In this document: one piece after another, positions 59,858 through 64,000 of the stretch | How positions within the stretch are numbered: position 1 is the stretch's first letter | How the letters are laid out: every line of letters starts with the position of its first letter | Source: Clostridiales bacterium | Lineage (GTDB): Bacteria > Bacillota > Clostridia > Peptostreptococcales > Anaerovoracaceae | Length of the DNA: 64,000 nucleotides | Assembly (NCBI GenBank): GCA_022780965.1 | Contig: JALEUQ010000053.1 | Location: 1 to 64,000 of the forward strand | Direction of reading: 5' to 3' | Notes under the pieces: generated by a model | What the model saw: only the letters and a program-made list of their open reading frames with translations | Databases searched by the model: none | Told to the model about the DNA's origin: nothing | Translations under genes and position numbers: made by a program

Positions 59858-61669
59858 ATGAGCAATTATAAGGACTACATCAGAAATTTCAGCATCATAG
59901 CGCATATCGACCACGGCAAGTCGACTCTTGCCGATAGAATCATAGAAAAAACAGGCCTTGTTTCACAGCGTGAAATGAAGGAACAGTTTCTGGATAACAT
60001 GGATCTGGAGCGGGAGAGAGGTATAACAATCAAGCTTCAGACCACACGTCTTGTATTTAATTCCAAGGATGGAAACGAATACATATTCAATCTTATAGAT
60101 ACACCCGGACATGTTGACTTCACCTACGAGGTTTCACGAAGCCTTGCAGCATGCGAAGGAGCTGTTCTTGTTGTTGACGCGACACAGGGAGTTGAGGCTC
60201 AGACACTTGCCAATGTATATCTTGCCATGGATGAAGATCTGGAAATAATGCCTGTCCTCAACAAGATTGATCTGGCATCAGCAAGACCTGAGGAAGTCAA
60301 AATGGAAATCGAGGATGTAGTAGGCATCGAGGCACAGAACGCACCACTTGTAAGTGCCAAGGAAGGCCTGGGCATAGAGGAACTTCTAGAGCGAATCGTT
60401 ACTGATATTCCTGCTCCCAAGGGGGATGAAGACGGTAAACTTAAAGCCTTGATATTCGACTCGTACTATGACAGCTATAAGGGTGTTGTAATATACTCGC
60501 GAATTTTTGACGGCAGAGTCAAGAAGGGCGACATGATAGAGCTTATGAACACGGGCAAGAAGTACGAAGTTACTGAGGTAGGAACTTATTCACCGGGTCC
60601 TGTTGAATGCAAGGAACTTCGCGCCGGCGAAGTAGGATACATCTGTGCCAGCATCAAGCAGGTTGCCGACGCACGTGTAGGTGATACGATAACACTTGCG
60701 GAACAGCCCACAGAGGAACCTTTGCCTGGATACAAAAAGGTTCAGCCTATGGTTTACTGCGGAATATATCCGGCAGAGGGTGAGAAGTACGAGACGGTCA
60801 AAGATGCCCTTGAGAAACTGCAGGTAAACGACGCGGCATTCCATTTCGAGCCGGAGACTTCAACGGCGCTGGGATACGGATTCAGATGCGGATTCCTGGG
60901 ACTTCTTCATATGGAGATCATCGTCGAAAGGCTTGAGCGTGAGTTTGATCTGGCTGTAGTAACCACATCGCCGAGCGTAATATACAAAGTTGTGCTTACT
61001 GACGGTTCGGAGATAATGGTGCAGAATCCGTCCAATCTTCCTGATCCGTCAGAGATAGATCATATTGAAGAGCCGATGGTTAAGGCAGACATAATGGTGC
61101 CTAAGGAGTACGTGGGCAACATTATGGAAATCTGCCAGGAGCGCAGAGGAACCATGACTCACATGGAATACATTACAGAAACAAGAGTCAACCTTCATTA
61201 CGAAATGCCTCTGAACGAAGTAATATACGACTTCTTTGACGCGCTTAAATCCAAGACCAGAGGATACGGCTCTCTGGACTATGAATTCATCAGATATCAG
61301 CCTTCCAAGGTTGTAAAGCTTGATATACTTCTGAACAAAGAACTGGTGGACGCTTTCAGCATGATAGTTCACGAATCCAAAGCGTATTCACGCGGAAGAT
61401 TCGTATGTGCCAAGCTTAAGGAAATACTTCCTATGCATCAGTTTGAAGTGCCTATCCAGGCATCAATCGGACAGAAAATAATTGCCCGTGAGACGGTGAA
61501 GGCATACAGGAAGGATGTACTTGCCAAGTGTTACGGAGGCGACATTTCCAGAAAGAAAAAGCTTCTTGAGAAGCAGAAAGAAGGTAAGAAGCGAATGCGT
61601 CAGTTTGGTACTGTGGAAGTGCCTCAGGAAGCATTCACAGCGGTACTCAAGTATGATGAGAACAAGTAG
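59858..61669 (+). CDS. lepA: Elongation factor 4 (LepA)
   Basis: A 603-residue translational GTPase. G1 is [14 protein letters not shown] at residue 14, switch [10 protein letters not shown]3 DTPGHVDF, G4 NKID. Domain II and the EF-G-like domains follow, with the LepA-specific C-terminal domain ([35 protein letters not shown]). It back-translocates ribosomes or helps initiation under stress. RBS GAGAGGAAATA. It overlaps hemW. Confidence 0.99.
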   Translation: MSNYKDYIRNFSIIAHIDHGKSTLADRIIEKTGLVSQREMKEQFLDNMDLERERGITIKLQTTRLVFNSKDGNEYIFNLIDTPGHVDFTYEVSRSLAACEGAVLVVDATQGVEAQTLANVYLAMDEDLEIMPVLNKIDLASARPEEVKMEIEDVVGIEAQNAPLVSAKEGLGIEELLERIVTDIPAPKGDEDGKLKALIFDSYYDSYKGVVIYSRIFDGRVKKGDMIELMNTGKKYEVTEVGTYSPGPVECKELRAGEVGYICASIKQVADARVGDTITLAEQPTEEPLPGYKKVQPMVYCGIYPAEGEKYETVKDALEKLQVNDAAFHFEPETSTALGYGFRCGFLGLLHMEIIVERLEREFDLAVVTTSPSVIYKVVLTDGSEIMVQNPSNLPDPSEIDHIEEPMVKADIMVPKEYVGNIMEICQERRGTMTHMEYITETRVNLHYEMPLNEVIYDFFDALKSKTRGYGSLDYEFIRYQPSKVVKLDILLNKELVDAFSMIVHESKAYSRGRFVCAKLKEILPMHQFEVPIQASIGQKIIARETVKAYRKDVLAKCYGGDISRKKKLLEKQKEGKKRMRQFGTVEVPQEAFTAVLKYDENK

Positions 61670-62801
61670 TCTTGGTTTATATCTTCATATTCCGTTTTGT
61701 GAGAGAAAATGCAGTTACTGCGATTTTCTCTCGTTTCAGTGCGCCCAGCAGAAGCCCTTGTCGGAATACGCTGTGGCGCTTTGTGAAGAAATCAGGATTC
61801 TCAGTGAAGCGTGGCCGTACAGACTTGTGGAGACAGTATTCATAGGCGGAGGAACACCATCACTGCTTTCATCAGATGACATCAAACGAATCATGGACTG
61901 CATCAGGGAGAATTTCAATCTTGCATCAGACGCAGAAATAACCATAGAGGGAAATCCGAACTCGGTTACGGATGAGAAGCTCAATGCATATCTTGAGGCG
62001 GGAATTAACAGGCTGAGTATGGGAATCCAGTCTTTTGACAATTCCGTACTGAATGTTCTGGGCAGGCTTCATGACAAGAATCAGGCAACCAGTGCATATC
62101 AGAAGGCAAGACGCGCCGGATTCAAAAACATAAACATGGATCTGATGTTCGCCATTCCGGGGCAGTCTCTCAAGAAATGGCTGGACACAGTCAAGGCAGC
62201 AGTATTTCTCAGACCCGAGCACATTTCTTTGTACAGTCTTACGCTGGAGGAAGACACAGTTCTATACGACAGAATCAAAAGGGGGGATCTTATCGAGACT
62301 CCTGAGATACTTGACAGAGAGATGTACCACGAAGCATTGAAGGTGCTAAGCCAGGCAGGATATTCTCACTACGAAATATCAAACTGCGCACTGCCGTTCA
62401 GAGAGGGACGTCACAACATGAAATACTGGTCATATCAAGAATATCTGGGCATCGGCCTTGGAGCAAGTTCTTTTATCGACGGAGTCAGATATAAAAATGT
62501 TGAAGGAATGCTGGATTATCTCCGATGCATCAAAGCCCGCAAGGCACCTATTGATGCAGGCAGTGTGGAGAATTATACAGAACGGGATGAAATGGGAATC
62601 TTTGTTTTTACCGGGCTGAGAAAGCAGTCGGGAATAAGCCTTGACAAGTTCAGGAAGACCTTCGGCAAAGATCTTTTCGATGTGTTTGATGATACAGTTC
62701 TTAAGAAAAACAAAGGACTGATTGTGCTTGACGGTGACAGGCTCTATCTCACAGAGTACGGAATGGATGTTTCAAACAGAATAATGGCGGAGTTTGTATA
62801 A
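61653..62801 (+). CDS. hemW: HemW-like heme chaperone / radical-SAM coproporphyrinogen oxidase-like protein
   Basis: 382 residues. The track starts at 61515 inside lepA; ATG 61653 (or 61656) is the start that gives a normal N-terminus ([20 protein letters not shown]). The CxxxCxxC is Cys-ERK-Cys-SY-Cys near residue 17-24, followed by [32 protein letters not shown] and [10 protein letters not shown]. HemW transfers heme to acceptors; the CDF cluster type also occurs in HemN, which is longer. It overlaps lepA by 17 bases, and its TAA overlaps the glpK ATG as TAATG. Confidence 0.92.
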   Translation: MMRTSSLGLYLHIPFCERKCSYCDFLSFQCAQQKPLSEYAVALCEEIRILSEAWPYRLVETVFIGGGTPSLLSSDDIKRIMDCIRENFNLASDAEITIEGNPNSVTDEKLNAYLEAGINRLSMGIQSFDNSVLNVLGRLHDKNQATSAYQKARRAGFKNINMDLMFAIPGQSLKKWLDTVKAAVFLRPEHISLYSLTLEEDTVLYDRIKRGDLIETPEILDREMYHEALKVLSQAGYSHYEISNCALPFREGRHNMKYWSYQEYLGIGLGASSFIDGVRYKNVEGMLDYLRCIKARKAPIDAGSVENYTERDEMGIFVFTGLRKQSGISLDKFRKTFGKDLFDVFDDTVLKKNKGLIVLDGDRLYLTEYGMDVSNRIMAEFV

Positions 62802-64000
62802 TGAAAGATAAATGGATAATGGCCCTGGACCAGGGTACGACAAGTGCCAGATGCATTATTTATGACAGGAAAGGAAGACAGATTAGTTCTGCACAGCAGG
62901 AATTCAAGCAGTATTACCCTAATGCAGGCTGGGTGGAACACGACCCGGTGGAGATATGGGAAACTCAGCTTAAGGTGGCACGTGACGCAATGACAGCCGC
63001 AGGTGCCGGCTGTGAGAACATAGATTCGATCGGCATTACGAATCAGAGAGAGACAACAGTGGTTTGGGACAGAGAAACCGGCATTCCTGTTTATAATGCC
63101 ATAGTGTGGCAGTGCAGGAGAACGGCTGATTTCTGCGAAGAACTTAGGGATGCAGGTTATAATGACATGGTGAGAAGCAAGACCGGACTTCTCATTGATC
63201 CATATTTCTCAGGGACTAAACTTCGATGGATTCTGAATAATGTTGAAGGAGCACGTGAGAAAGCAGAGAAAGGTAAACTTCTTTTTGGCACAATAGAAAC
63301 ATGGCTCATATGGAAACTTACGGGCGGTCGCGTTCATGTCACAGACTATTCCAATGCGTCCAGAACCATGATGTTCAATATTCATGAACTGAAGTGGGAT
63401 GAGGAACTTCTTGAGATGCTGCAGGTTCCCAAGTGCATGCTCCCTGAACCTGTACCTTGCAGCATGATCTACGGCACTGCAGACAAGCAGTGGCTGGGCG
63501 GAGAAATTGCCATTTCAGGAGCTATTGGTGATCAGCAGGCGGCACTTTTCGGACAGGCGTGCTTCAGCAGAGGAGAGGCTAAGAATACTTACGGAACCGG
63601 CGGATTCATGCTCGTTAATACAGGGGAGGTACCTGTGACTTCAGATAAGGGCCTTGTTACAACAGTAGCGTGGGGTCTTGATAATAAAGTATACTACGCA
63701 CTTGAGGGCTCGGTTTTTGTATCGGGAGCTGTAGTACAGTGGCTTAGAGATGAAATGGGCATCATAAATACTGCCGCAGAGACTGAAGAACTGGCAAGAC
63801 AGGTTGAAGATACTGCGGGAGCATACATTGTACCTGCATTCACAGGCTTAGGTGCTCCCTGGTGGGATCCATATGCCAGAGGAGCATTGATGGGAATTAC
63901 CAGAGGAGTAAACAAGAAACATGTAGCACGGGCAGCGCTGGAGTCAATGGCGTATCAGACCGGTGACCTGATTAGTGCTATGGAGGACGACATGGGAGCA
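62801..64000 (+). CDS. glpK: Glycerol kinase (partial, runs off right edge)
   Basis: Absent from the ORF track because the stop is beyond the window. I translated from ATG 62801 to give about 400 residues: [101 protein letters not shown] and [25 protein letters not shown] are all diagnostic of GlpK. It phosphorylates glycerol to glycerol-3-phosphate. Its start overlaps the hemW stop, so translation is coupled to an unrelated gene. Confidence 0.97.
   Translation, partial: MKDKWIMALDQGTTSARCIIYDRKGRQISSAQQEFKQYYPNAGWVEHDPVEIWETQLKVARDAMTAAGAGCENIDSIGITNQRETTVVWDRETGIPVYNAIVWQCRRTADFCEELRDAGYNDMVRSKTGLLIDPYFSGTKLRWILNNVEGAREKAEKGKLLFGTIETWLIWKLTGGRVHVTDYSNASRTMMFNIHELKWDEELLEMLQVPKCMLPEPVPCSMIYGTADKQWLGGEIAISGAIGDQQAALFGQACFSRGEAKNTYGTGGFMLVNTGEVPVTSDKGLVTTVAWGLDNKVYYALEGSVFVSGAVVQWLRDEMGIINTAAETEELARQVEDTAGAYIVPAFTGLGAPWWDPYARGALMGITRGVNKKHVARAALESMAYQTGDLISAMEDDMGA

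Noticed and set aside
61515-61652. 46-residue N-terminal extension of HemW
   Set aside because: It is an out-of-frame reading of the end of lepA.
1-64000. tRNA, rRNA, prophage or transposon
   Set aside because: I saw no T-loop pattern in the gaps, no transposase or integrase motif and no long terminal repeats. A tRNA search program would be decisive.

Overview
The window is a gene-dense bacterial chromosome segment of moderate GC. It looks like an anaerobic member of the Clostridia (Bacillota). The evidence is strong AGGAGG ribosome-binding sites, TTGACA/TATAAT and TGn-TATAAT promoters, a T-box, a THF riboswitch, an L21 leader, a LexA box of the GAAC-N4-GTTC type, butyrate kinase plus acetate kinase, and a two-gene SUF system. 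A family such as Anaerovoracaceae (Eubacteriales family XIII) is plausible, but that is a guess. I saw no rRNA, tRNA, insertion sequence, prophage or CRISPR array. Two genes run off the edges and are missing from the ORF track: a Na/Pi cotransporter on the left and glycerol kinase on the right. rpmF (57 aa) is also too short for the track.

Layout. 1-9.9 kb holds nutrient transport and cofactors: Na/Pi-PhoU cotransporter, a DMT exporter, butyrate kinase, a T-box-controlled sodium:solute symporter (apparent Tyr specifier), an L,D-transpeptidase, biotin synthase and a minimal SufC-SufB pair. 9.9-19 kb holds xpaC-telA, a PHP/MBL hydrolase pair, a feoAB fusion followed by a PrsW protease and a Met-rich small protein, and an AEC transporter. 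19-30 kb is the most accessory-like part: a large thioester/Cna-B surface adhesin with a six-codon leader ORF coupled to its start and a tRNA methyltransferase (mnmM) coupled to its stop, an ArsP_2-type metal exporter, a possible small RNA, an M20 peptidase next to a stand-alone glutamate-cysteine ligase, a thioesterase, a lipoprotein and an acetyltransferase.

30-40 kb: rpmB, Asp23-like protein, recG, then a THF-riboswitch folate operon (folE, HD protein, folP, folBK) running into rsmD, coaD, a coiled-coil protein, tmcAL, ackA and rpmF. 40-50 kb: asd, ftsK, rimO, pgsA, cinA, a repeat-containing small protein, a lipoprotein and LexA-controlled recA. 50-64 kb: rplU, rpmA, obgE, an HD protein, a radical-SAM/DUF2344 pair, a flavodoxin, a DUF5688-like protein, comEA, a DtxR-family repressor, deoD, rpsT, lepA, hemW and glpK.

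Most of the window is conserved housekeeping sequence. The best leads for something less described are in regulation and small genes: the leader-ORF/adhesin/mnmM coupling, the terminated transcript near 24.1-24.25 kb, mutually exclusive stems before rpmB, inverted repeats inside promoter spacers, an L21 with a SAP-like tail, an rpmA without the Prp cleavage extension, the HD protein in the folate operon, and the three-repeat small protein at 48 kb. All functions are assigned by reading translated motifs without database searches.
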